This document shows, piece after piece, positions 24,501 through 34,209 of a DNA stretch of 60,000 nt. Origin of the DNA: Tubiluchus corallicola. Taxonomy: Eukaryota; Priapulida; Priapulimorpha; Priapulimorphida; Tubiluchidae. The DNA is taken from contig JAQGDQ010000073.1 in assembly GCA_030141605.1 (NCBI GenBank), positions 64,001-124,000 of the forward strand. Reading direction: 5' to 3'. The notes under the pieces were generated by a model. The model saw nothing but the letters and a program-made list of their open reading frames with translations. It did not search any database and had not been told where the DNA came from. The position numbers and the translations under genes were made by a program. The number at the start of each line of letters is the position of its first letter. Position 1 is the stretch's first letter.

Positions 24501-27311
24501 GGAGTTCTATGCAATGAGAAAAACCCTCTTGCGCAGCTATAAACATAGCAGTGTCGCCATCTCTTGTCCTTTTAGATAACAACTGTGAGATATCATGTTG
24601 TGTCATACCTAAATGAACAGAAACACTAAACCTTCTAATTGATGTAACCATTTTGTTAATGTTTCCTTCTGTTCTGAGAATTTCAGAAAAAAATATCGGT
24701 ACTTCCTTGTTTCCAAGTAAAACATGTCCAAATGTGAAGAGTAAAATTTCAACACACAAGTGCAAAATGTTGTACACCTTTAAATTGTTTGGTGTATATC
24801 TCACAAACAGCTAAAAAAAACTCCAGATAATCATTATGCTAGGAGGAGGTCAAATCTGGAGATGTAACAAAACCATAATCAAATATTACACAGGATATCA
24901 TTATCCACAATTTTTTGACTGATAAACCTACTCCATAATTTTCTGACTGATAAACTTACTTTTTATCTTTTAAATGCACGAATTCGCAAATCCATCTTGG
25001 CATACTAGCTTTACTTGAAATTTCTCATAAAATTTGACACTTTGTAAAAAGGTGGTAAACATGTATGCAATAGCGGGTGTTTTAACAGATGATGCGAGAA
25101 AAAATAGTGCCGCCTTAATCAAACCAAGAAAACTGTTTCGTGACTGCTTTGATGAAAAACAGCACAAGTCTAGCTTCATAATTACTAATTATTTTACATC
25201 TAAATTATAAACAAGACATATACATATTAGTATATTGCAGAGTACCTTGATCTTTGCAATAGTCAATCAAAATCCGCAAACACGCTACACTGCCATACTG
25301 ACATGCAGTGAAAGGTAATGATATGCCATAGCTTTCCTGAACAGAAATAACTGGCTTCTTTTCTAAGAGCAAATTTGTAATGTCAGTTGAGCCTGCAATT
25401 TAACGAAGGAAGATCCACTGTTATTCAGTATTAGAATACGTACATAATGTATAAACTCTAGCTTATGAAAGTTCTATAACCTCCCGCACATGCAAATAAT
25501 AATAATAATAATAATAAAGAAGCAATTTTTGTACGAAATCGTAAAAAATATGCAAATGGGAATAAACCTGTAAAAATACAGCAATTTTTTTTACAATTTT
25601 CTGTGCAAAGTGGTAATTTTTGCAAATTAAATGTAACGATTAAATTAAATAGCCTTTTCTCACAATTTTACCAAATTATTCTCCATACAATGCAGAGTTT
25701 AAGAAAGCAGTCAAGCATCACACACACTCCCTTTCTCCACTTACCTGTCACTTAGACAACTCGAGTAAAAAGAAAAAAATCAGAAACTACCATAAAGCAA
25801 TTAAATACTCACCAACAAACATGGCCTCATGCATTACCGACCACCCACTCGCATCCTGAGAATTTACATCAGCACCACCTGTCAGCAGAGCTTTTACAAC
25901 ATCCAGGTTACCTTCCCTCACTGCTAAATGCAAAGGGGACTGCAACTCATTGTTTGAGATGTTTGGATCCGCGCCAAGACTGAGTAGCAAAGAAATGCAG
26001 GTGTTGTGGTTTGAAACAACAGCTAGCATAAGTGGAGTTTCGCCTTCAAATGTTCTCCAGTTTAGGTCGGTATTCTCTGTAAATGAATGATTATAACAAT
26101 TCATAAAGAAATTACAAGCACTCTATTGTACAAAGCTAATTGCCATATATCATGACTTAATGCAAAACCTAATCCAGGATTTACTAATTTTAAGTATCTA
26201 TTGTATAACTTATTGTAAATTGTATTGTATAGTAATAGTAACCTCGTATAACTACTGTGTTTTTTCTAAAATGACGTTACAGATTCGGAAATGCTTTTGA
26301 AATTTAAGCTTCTCCCACCCCTAATTTCCCATAGCATAGCAAATGCATAGGTTGTAATGCTTCTAATACACCACAAACAGCTGTGTACATAATGTTTTTC
26401 ATGTACATGTACAAACAATGTGCAGTGAATTTAAAATTATCCAGTACATCAGACAGGTCATGGCACCTTTTCTACAACTCGTGTCCCTTAACTCTAAAAC
26501 CTAGCAATGCCCCTGGACAGCACAAGCATCAATACTAGTAAGATCTTTATTAGGTGCTGCAAAACGCTTTGTGAAGCACTGAGCCGCAAAAAAACGAGTT
26601 CGATGACTTGAATTATTGGCCGAGGGACTGCTTTTTTAAAATGATGTTATGGCTGACATCTTGAATTCAAAATGGCGCATCAAAGATCTAATTGTCAATC
26701 AATGCAGAATTCATTCTACTATATTCATTTGAACCTTCATGATGATCCACTGTGAATTCACATAGTCTTAGACTGATGATGTTATCACCACCATCTTGAA
26801 TTTAAGATGGAAATCAAAAAAATACGACTCTATTAGTTGATAAAGAACTTGCTCTAGTAAAGTCTAATAAGTTTTAAACTAATCAACTACAATGATCTGT
26901 TGCGAACTGGGGGAGCCTTTAGGGATTAGGCTTTTTCCGATGTGGACACCATCTTGATTGAAAATTACAGATCGAAAATCCGACTCCCATGTAGATAACT
27001 GTGTTATCCAGACCCAGTGTTGTTTAGCATAAAAATGAAACACATACCATGACCATTTAGTTCTTCCCATTGTCCTGACTCCCATAGTTTACATAACCAC
27101 TATATATAAACTTACTATGTTTTGCTAAAAGAGATAGGCAATCATTGTGATTGTTAGCAGCTGCTTCATGAATTGCTCTCCAACCACGATTATCTTGAAC
27201 ATCAACGGGACGTTTGTTCTTGATCAGCTTTTTCAAAGTCTTTAGATCACCAGCTCTGGCACACTGACTTATGGACGAGCAAGCGTCACTGTACGATTCT
27301 CTAAAATCCAT
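20246..27311 (-). CDS. ASB3: Ankyrin repeat and SOCS box protein 3-like (six coding exons, 592 aa)
   Basis: ASB proteins are substrate receptors of Cullin-5 ubiquitin ligases: the ankyrin repeats hold the target and the SOCS box recruits elongin B/C and Cullin 5. Six exons (27311-27116, 26076-25813, 25392-25246, 24608-24495, 23558-23489, 21233-20246) join in phase with GT-AG introns to give 592 residues, somewhat longer than the roughly 518 of human ASB3. The N-terminus MDFRESYSDACSS and the block DNRGWRAIHEAA follow vertebrate ASB3. About eight to nine ankyrin repeats are readable, with motifs such as TPLMLAV, SPLHLAVREGN and FIAAQEGFSHCIELL. The SOCS box lies at about residues 512-552 (SLLHLCRVRIRR, then a Cul5-box-like MPAMLAEF). 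The last 40 residues are an unrecognised extension. The start is ATG 27311; the GTG just before it is not used. A possible 5'-UTR acceptor lies nine bases upstream of the ATG. Confidence 0.93.
21529..21556. repeat. (TA)n microsatellite
   Basis: About 14 TA dinucleotides in the last intron of the ASB3-like gene. Confidence 0.95.
21860..22320. repeat. Diverged direct repeat in the last ASB3 intron
   Basis: A segment beginning ACACATGACATTTTGCGGGA, followed by CAATCCTGCCTTTGTAACAC and CATAGTTTAAAT, at about 21869-21960, is repeated at about 22130-22215 with substitutions. Each copy leads into a C-rich or G-rich block near GGATCCTCC. Companion blocks (TTGACTCAAGATTCTTCCAC near 22029; CTGACTCAGGTCCTTCCACC near 22423) recur as well. 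This suggests an internally repetitive element of roughly 260-400 bp period. No coding potential. Confidence 0.55.
22325..22397. repeat. Perfect inverted repeat: 33-bp arms, 7-base loop
   Basis: The left arm at 22325-22357 and the right arm at 22365-22397 are exact reverse complements (arms begin AGATTCTTACTGCC and end GGCAGTAAGAATCT). They are separated by TGACAGG. RNA from either strand would fold into a 73-nt hairpin. It lies within the last intron of the ASB3-like gene. Confidence 0.95.
23489..23558 (-). CDS. ASB3: ASB3-like exon 5
   Basis: A 70-base exon, acceptor TTTTCAG, donor GTCAGT, entering in phase 1 and leaving in phase 2. It encodes DGTPLLNAIEHNHV, the first half of an ankyrin repeat completed by exon 6 (RCVELLLPYV). 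Confidence 0.9.
24070..24146. repeat. 15-bp minisatellite, GGGTACGTGACGTTT units
   Basis: Five head-to-tail units start at 24070, 24085, 24100, 24115 and 24131. The first two are identical and the others progressively diverged. The first two contain TGACGT, the half-site of CREB/ATF elements. It lies in the intron between exons 4 and 5 of the ASB3-like gene. The short minus frame across it reads PNVTYPNVTYP and is a repeat artefact. Confidence 0.9.
24495..24608 (-). CDS. ASB3: ASB3-like exon 4
   Basis: A 38-codon exon, acceptor CATTTAG, donor GTAATT, phase 1 to 1. It encodes DGDTAMFIAAQEGFSHCIEL, closely matching the ASB3 repeat that contains FIAAQEGH. Confidence 0.92.
24908..24958. repeat. 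Tandem duplication of about 27 bp
   Basis: CCACAATTTTTTGACTGATA at 24908 is repeated as CCATAATTTTCTGACTGATA at 24931, each followed by AAC(C)TACT. Intronic, no function seen. Confidence 0.6.
25246..25392 (-). CDS. ASB3: ASB3-like exon 3
   Basis: A 49-codon exon between acceptor ATTGCAG and donor GTACTC (a weak donor), phase 1 to 1. It encodes STDITNLLLEKK, then LPFTACQYGSVACLRILI, matching the sixth repeat region of ASB3. Confidence 0.88.
25494..25518. repeat. (AAT)n microsatellite
   Basis: Eight or so AAT units in an intron of the ASB3-like gene. Confidence 0.9.
25813..26076 (-). CDS. ASB3: ASB3-like exon 2
   Basis: Acceptor TTTACAG, donor GTGAGT, phase 1 to phase 1. It encodes three ankyrin repeats (GETPLMLAV, QSPLHLAVREGN, SGWSVMHEAMF) with the typical GADPN and GADVN turns. 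Confidence 0.95.
26620..26985. repeat. Second locus of the 140-bp CTTGAATTC repeat
   Basis: Three diverged units with ACATCTTGAATTCAAAATGG (about 26658), CCATCTTGAATTTAAGATGG (about 26791) and CCATCTTGATTGAAAATTAC (about 26949) carry the same flanking string TTCATGATGATCCACT seen in the array at 2.6-3.5 kb. They lie in the first coding intron of the ASB3-like gene, in the same orientation as the first array. Confidence 0.8.
27116..27311 (-). CDS. ASB3: ASB3-like exon 1 (coding)
   Basis: Encodes the start MDFRES and the first two ankyrin repeats, ending LSLLAKH. Donor GTAAGT at 27115-27110, phase 1. Confidence 0.93.
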
Positions 27312-27320
27312 CACCTGGAC

Positions 27321-29480
27321 CTAAAATTGCACTACTTAATGTTAAATCTTAAAAGTTAAATAGGCATAATGAAATTCACGTGCATTATCCATGAGCAGGA
27401 TGGTAACAAACATATCCCATATGATCTGAAGTAATCATACATGTCAAGGTGAGTGGACATACAAGCCATTACAATATTTTATAGAAAGCATTGTAAAAGT
27501 AAGTTAACTTAATCTGCTATATTGTCCTCTTTGTTTAAATAACCATGTATAAATGGAGCAAACTATAATCTGTTATAACCTTCTTTCTAAAATTTATGTA
27601 AAACACTGTTAAATCTAATTACAATCTGTAGGTAACATCCTTCCAAATCTTGGGATACTGATTGCCCTTGACTAAATTATATAGTACTCAGTCTAACATT
27701 GTGGATTTCATTTTTAACCTACATTCACAGTCTTTTTGGAACTTTTAAAAAACAATTATTAATTCTTTGAGTCAAACCTAAATTGTAGTTTATAGCTAGA
27801 CGAATATTCATTATCGTTGCCTTGGCAGGTCAGTATATGCTTCCACACATAAAAGAAGCAAGCTGATACACCTGTAACCCAGGCTGTGTATAATGTGTCG
27901 CATAAATTTTGCAGTAATTTTATTTTTTTATCTGAAGTATTTTAAAATTTTTGATGATCTTACTCAAATAGAAATGCAAAAATTTTATTTCAATCGTAGG
28001 AGTATGGAGTATGCTACTAGCCGAAGTAGAACACTTACGCTAAATTTGCGCAAAACCTGTGTCGTATATGGGCAGTCCAAGTAAGGCGCTGACAATTTCT
28101 CTTACTCTTTTAACTTTACATCAAGAATTTTGTTAAATTCTTAAAAATTCTGCGAAAGTTTCTTCATTTTATTAAAAATTGTGCTTGTTGGCTGAGTTGC
28201 TGTCAGTTTGAAATCATACCGTGGATACACACGATCCTCTTTACCAAATTAGCGAGCAAACTGACATCAATAAAAAGTGCTTTGCAAAATCAAAAACATG
28301 TATTTTGTTCACTTTGTTCATTTAGTGAAACGGATTACCTCTCTGTGAAGCGAGACAAAATGAAAAAATGATATAGCTTACCAAATCTTAGAATTGCATA
28401 AAAAGCGAGCTTATTTCACTTTAAAAAGATTCATCTTGAAGCCAAATTTAATATTCGCTCGTTTGACTAGCTCAGAATAAGATTATTTTATTTTATCAGA
28501 TGTATAATAAATTATTCAAAATGTTAAAGTTAAACGTATTTTTAAAGTAAATTTTTCTATTCCTTTAAGGCGATTCTTACTGGTGTTTCACTTGATAATC
28601 TGAGAAGATTAATCTTAAAAACTTTCCTTTAAAATTCGTTAAATTGCAAAACGCAATACGGAAACCTTTACTTTCCTCTTACTCACTTTTGTCGCCCACT
28701 TTTTAAGCCAACGATTTATGCCATGTAGCGGATCTTAATTTTGTGAATGTGGAGTTTGTGGACCGCTACAGTAGGAGTGAGCACCGAGCTCCGAACGTTC
28801 AAGTTTTTTTAGCACGCACGCAAACTTATTAAATTTTGTATGAACAGTGGGTGGGCTGAAAACTTAACAGTCTTAAATCACTTGACTATCCACATTTTGC
28901 TGGGTAGGTAATCTTGACTAATAATAATAATAATAATAAAAATGATTAATAAATTTAAGAAGTAAGTATCACTGATAAAGCAGTCCAAAAGTGTGTTTCA
29001 TAATAATTATATTAACGATATTATAATAAGACCATTTTATCTATTAATACTTTTTAAACCTGGTTATATATTTTTTTAATTTAAAGAGATATGCTAATTA
29101 TGATTAAGGTGTATTAAGTTTATAAATTATGTAAAGGTATGGTAAATAAATAATACAGGTGTAGTTTTGCTTGAATTTGTGCATTGCTTATAACAAGAAA
29201 AAGATTGTAGGTATAGGTTGACTGTTAGTTAATTAAAAATGATGCAATAAAGCAGCCAACATAAGCAGTAATGAACTAGTAAACAATAATGACACTAAAT
29301 AAATCATGCTCAAGTAATGGGTCAACCGCACTGCAGTGTATTACGAAGTTACTTTTATGATATATGACTACTACAATAGAATACAATCAATTTTATCTAG
29401 GTAAATGTAGGTAAAATATATTTATTAAAGCAGAATTTTTCACGTTTGAGGTAGTCTATGCACCAGAATTTAGATGTCAT
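27321..29480. other. Upstream region of the ASB3-like gene, otherwise empty
   Basis: The promoter and any 5'-UTR exon of the minus-strand ASB3-like gene should lie here, but no clear start site was found. An (ATA)n run lies at 28918-28939. The small plus frame at 27893-28084 is unrecognised. Confidence 0.35.
28918..28939. repeat. (ATA)n microsatellite
   Basis: About seven ATA/TAA units. Confidence 0.9.
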
Positions 29481-29509
29481 TTGAGGCCTCCAAAATATGC
29501 TTAAATACA

Positions 29510-29780
29510 GGCAAATGCGTTGTGGCCAGACCCCGTAGGGGGAGTTTACAGCGCTCCCCCAGACCTCCTAGTGGTTTGTGCGCCAACTTTTTTAAACCTT
29601 GGCGGTGCCCATGCCTGTAACCCTGCACGTAAATCTTCTTTGTACAGATTCCAACACGTCGATGTCTTTCAAGTAATTATGGATTTCAGACTGGACTTGC
29701 ATACGTTTGATTCGAATTCTAAAGTTAGAAATTCGATTTGATTCGAATTCGCGTTCTGATAGAGAATGCTCATCCCTACG
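29510..29780 (-). mobile_element. Composite repeat: RT C-terminal scrap plus TTCGAATC-rich end
   Basis: On the minus strand a short frame reads NYLKDIDVLESVQRRFTCRV (about 29615-29680), matching the block after the RT domain of CR1/Jockey-type elements. Immediately upstream on that strand is GAGCATTCTCTATCAGAACG, then tandem GAATTCGAATC motifs (29690-29775), the same sequence as at 31.96 kb in opposite orientation. A C/G-rich inverted repeat (GGGGGAG to CTCCCCC) lies at 29539-29562. It is a degraded chimeric insertion. Confidence 0.6.
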
Positions 29781-30216
29781 CAAAAGGCAGAAAGTCACAA
29801 ACAAAAATAACGAAAAAATCTATTATTGAGTTTCAGTTCATGTGAATGCTGAGAGTAATTGCACAAGTTTATTTACACATATTAGGGCCTATAGATGATA
29901 ACACACTGTATTTTTATAATAGTCTTATACATGCATTTGTATGCCCAACTAGATAACAGTACTGTACAGTTCAGTTTATTATCATAATTAATATCCTTAT
30001 AATAAATGCATCAGCACAGTGTTAATTAATGCTGTTGTACCCAATCATTTTTGAACACTAATCCCTTTCATGGAATCCTTGACCCTCATCCTTACCCCCA
30101 GGCAAATAAGGATTCACTGGCATTATTTCAGTAACCGGGCATGGCACTGAAAATATTAAGATTTTTTTATTCTTCATTTTCTATTCATCTTCTATGCTAA
30201 ACATGATATTTGTGTA

Positions 30217-30251
30217 AATGATGATGACGATGATGATGACGATGACGATGA
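30217..30251. repeat. (GATGAC/GAT)n microsatellite
   Basis: Mixed ATG/ACG trinucleotide repeat. Confidence 0.9.
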
Positions 30252-30861
30252 AAGAAAACTTTTAAAAATAATTATAGGTAATATTAAACACATTAAAAGT
30301 AAATTAATATAAGCCTGCAATATGCTTGCAGGTGGATTGTGAAATTAGTTTTCATCATTATTGCGAATTACGATGCATTTGATCCCGAGCTTGTTAATGT
30401 TCGCAAAACTCTATTATTTCTTCGCCAGTTATGAAAGGTATGAAACGTGACTTTTTGTTACTCTCTCTGTCTGTTCTTACTTAACTAGTGTCTATTGGTT
30501 ACAGGTTCCGAAATAACACAACAGCAACAGCATAATTACAATCAAAACTTCATGGAAGTATGTGGCCGCTCTTATAAAAACAAAATTTGCTGTGTACTAC
30601 AGATTTCTTTCTTCTTACCGTAAAACCTTGGCTACAGCGGCTCCACCTTGACTAATACCCTGAATCATTCCATGAACTATCAATGTATAAAACAGTATTT
30701 TTGGCCTAGTAGAAGGTATATTGACTATTTGGCAAAACTTTACAGTTTGGCTTCTGCAAATAATATAATTATCTCATCACAAAGCAAAATGCATCTCAAT
30801 GGTTTTTTCAGTTGACAGGAAAATTTATTTAGCAGTCCTTCGTCGTTTCATTTAAATTCTT

Positions 30862-30985
30862 AACTAGTGGTCTTTTGTATGGTGGTTCATTGACTGGTGG
30901 TCCTTTGTCTATGGTGGTCCTTTGACCGGTGGGCCCTTGTCTGGTGGCCCCTTGGACTGTGGTCTTTAACTGGTGATTCTATGAC
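30862..30985 (+). repeat. Degenerate minisatellite of TGGTGGTCCTTTGAC type
   Basis: Six or so variable units of about 17-22 bp (TGGTCTTTTGTATGG, TGGTGGTCCTTTGTCTATGG, CCGGTGGGCCCTTGTCTGG and others) lead directly into the GA microsatellite. Confidence 0.65.
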
Positions 30986-31003
30986 TTACACCGGACGAAT
31001 CAT

Positions 31004-31115
<112 letters not shown>

Positions 31116-31954
31116 GAGTGAGGGGTGAGATTTAGTTATTATTTATTTTACATTAATTTGACAGTATAGTAAAAGTAATATTGCATTCTATGGCGAGCAG
31201 GTTGTGTCGTGCGGATCATAGCCACACATCTGCTTGTTGATCACTCCAACTTCACGTGCTTCACATTCTTGTACTTTCTCTTGGCTTTTTGTTTGCACTG
31301 GGTGTCTAGCTCAAGCTGCTGGCAGGCTACGGAAATAGTGTAGTGCAAGGTGGTGCGGTGAAGGACACAAGCACTGAGGTCATAGAACCTTGGATCATTT
31401 CAGCTCAGAAAGAACATTGGCTGCATGGCTACATATAGCCGTATCCAGGGCATGCCCGCTGTTGCTGTTGAAAATGTTTGCACAAGGGTTGTGTTTTCTA
31501 GAAAATACGAATATTACCCCACCCCTTTAGGTAACAGAGGCAGACGTAGATTTGTTTTAACAAGTTATAAAAGTACACAAGCCATTTTTATGTTATACCT
31601 GAGTGACTGCATTAATTTCTGCCGCAATGTAACTGCCGAAACTTAGATGCTTAGGATATTCCTTAATGTTAATCTAGAATGCGTAGCGTTTACTTTTAAA
31701 TGGCTGATTTATGTGAGACAGCACAGATGGCTATTTCCGGTCAGGCCAGGGATGTCAATGTCCTAAGTTTTTCCACGGGCGCAGGATTCCCTGAATCCAA
31801 CGTTAAGCAAAATGATAGGAAAACAACTTCAAAACACTTTTCCTGCTTTTCATTTTGTGTCTCTGAATGAAAGAAAAGGACGAGTATTTATGCGAAAAGT
31901 GTGAAATTTGTCTGTTTAGTTTAAGCTTGGTTCCAATTTCGGCTATCAAAAAGG

Positions 31955-32320
31955 GCAGTAGGGGTGAGCATTCTCTATCAGAAAGCGAATTCGAATCGAA
32001 TCGCATTTTTGACTTTCGAACTCGAATCAAACCGAATTTCAAGATTTCGAATTCGAATCGAATTCAGTTTTAAAGATTTTCGAATAGATTTTAGCATCTT
32101 AAATAAAAAACAGTCTCGCAAATTCATGCTTATTGTTTTAGTTTGTTCTGCAGTAAAAACACGAATATTTTGTTTAAAATAATGCATGGAAATCAGTATT
32201 GTGCTGAATGCATGTTGTTTCAAACGTTAAAGAACGTATGTCGTTGAAGGGGTAAATTATTCGAATACATTCGAATCGAAGTCAAATAAAAAAAACTCGT
32301 TCGAATCGAATTATATGTGC
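31955..32320 (+). repeat. Repeat rich in TTCGAATC, inverted relative to the 29.7-kb copy
   Basis: It begins AGTAGGGGTGAGCATTCTCT, then ATCAGAAAGCGAATTCGAATC, followed by many GAATTCGAATCGAATT motifs (31988-32095). A second cluster follows at 32258-32312. The opening matches the reverse complement of 29725-29780. Several overlapping frames cross it in both strands only because the motif lacks stops. Confidence 0.75.
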
Positions 32321-32324
32321 GCGT

Positions 32325-33950
32325 TCATGTATATGGCAGTGGCCTGTGAAATTAAAATATTAGGTGCTATATTCCTGGAAATTTTCTGGAGTACCTTCTA
32401 AGTAAAATCGAAGCCCGCAATTAACTTAAAATTCTAACACCAAAAAATTTTTAATGCGGACAGTATTGTTTTTGTTTTAAGGGCCCTTGGTTCATACTGT
32501 GAAACGGTCTGTCATGTTTTTCGTTCATGCCATTAATTTATAGGGGCGTCTCCATAGCAGAGAAATACGTGAAGCTATTACCGTTTGCTTTTATCGCACT
32601 TACACTTAATTAACTTATTAAGTACACTTATCATTTTGATGCTAGTATTATACTAGCCTTCGACCTATACGTTGTCAACCTGCATGATACCTGTCGTTAA
32701 ACTCTGTCACATGACTCACATCTGTAGCACTTTTTTAACTAATGGGCAAGCTTTAATTAACTTATTTTACCAAGTAATGAAGGCGATATCATCTGCTTTG
32801 ACGGGTCATTATATCTTCCGGCTTTTTTTATTTTAAATACTACATTTCACGTTCTACTACATTTACTAAAAATAATGCTTCTTAAAAAACGACAACTTGT
32901 ATGAATTAGCCACGCATACATACCTTCAATACAGGTCATTGTGTGGCCATTAATGCATGGAGAAAATAATGTTGAAGAGAAAATAAAGCTGTAGTTATTA
33001 CCCGACAAATGGCCTTTTAGGAATAAATTTTTGTTCAACAGACATTTTCAAGAATTAAAGGCTAAATCGCAAAAATCACTATTACAATCCTTTTTTTTCT
33101 TGCCACAGACGGAGCCAGAGACAGGTACGTTCTTAAGCAACGCCTGTAGTTTTATACCTAGAAAAATTGTTGCCTAGGACTAGTGCACACCATGTATTAC
33201 AAAATTAAACTCGTAAATAGTGCGATCCAGCTTAGTCTGGCTATTCTGGGTGGCAAGTTAGTGACAAATTTAGACCTAACAGCGGTTTTGTACTTTGTAC
33301 TTGCGTCTGAGTCCACTCCTGCTTACGGCCAACCCCAGTTTTGAATCCGCCCGAAAACAGCTGATCGGGCGTTCAGCGCAGTATGAGACAGAACCACGAG
33401 AATAACGGTACCTCGAGGCTTGCCCACAGTGATACGTTGTTTGCATCTGTGATTATAGTGTATATTATTGCAGCGTGGATTTAAGCTTAGAGTGAACTGG
33501 GACAAAAGAAACTTGGCGTGACGACGTAAACACAGCTGTTTTTTTCCACCAGAACACGTGAAAGTAAGTGCAAGTATTTGAATTCCATTGAAAGTTTTTA
33601 ATGAAAGAAACGATTTTTTGCAGATCAGGGCGATCGATCTAGGGCAGCAGCTGGTGCGTGCTACTGGTTGTTTGCGCTGTTGGAATGCTTTACTGAAATT
33701 TTACGACTTAATTGAATCAAGGATGTTAGTTTTTTCGTAAATTCGGAATTCGTTATTATTAAATTGCAGAATGCTACACGCGCTGCAACTAATTCTTACA
33801 CCTTTAAGTTTTTACGCCTTCTCTGTTACTGTGGTCACCATTTTTCACGACGCTCATTACACGATGACCTTTACTGGTTAGTTTTTGGTTAGTATTCTCT
33901 AAATAATTAGCAAGATTGATAACTTTTTGCTTGATTTACGTAATATCTCT
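32325..33950. other. Intergenic; a CpG-richer patch near 33.3-33.6 kb
   Basis: No gene is supported. At 33109-33124 a 16-base segment is flanked by a strong acceptor and a strong donor on the plus strand. At 33300-33560 CpG is denser and ends in a donor-like GTAAGT. These could be 5'-UTR exons of a plus-strand gene, conceivably the SLC16 gene 10 kb away, but nothing proves it. Confidence 0.25.
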
Positions 33951-33959
33951 TCGATTTGC

Positions 33960-34205
33960 GACTATCTATATATAATAATAATATTATTATTGGAAGTCTA
34001 AAACGAAAGTCAGTGGAACGCAAGATAGTCACTAAGAACATGCCAGATCAGCACCAGAGTTTTTCCCTGTCCCATGCATCCTCTCCACATGCTTTCCTGC
34101 AAATCGATTAAGTAGTTTTTGCGTAATTCTGCTAACACAGACAGACAGGCAAACAAACAAACCGCAATGAAAAAGTTGGCAGGAGTTATAATAATAAGGT
34201 TTTTC
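33960..34205 (+). repeat. Candidate short retroelement 3' end with ACAGACAGACAGGC tail motif
   Basis: A unit running from an ATAATAATATTATTATT block through TTTTTGCGTAATTCTGCTAA, then CACAGACAGACAGGCAAACA and GCAATGAAAA, to an ATAATAA end resembles 3' ends of RTE-type or related short elements common in invertebrates. This is recognised by pattern only, and no coding part is attached. Confidence 0.35.
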
Positions 34206-34209
34206 CTAA

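Noticed and set aside
31803-32223. Four overlapping frames in the 31.8-32.2 kb region
   Set aside because: They exist on both strands because the TTCGAATC repeat lacks stop codons. None has a domain.
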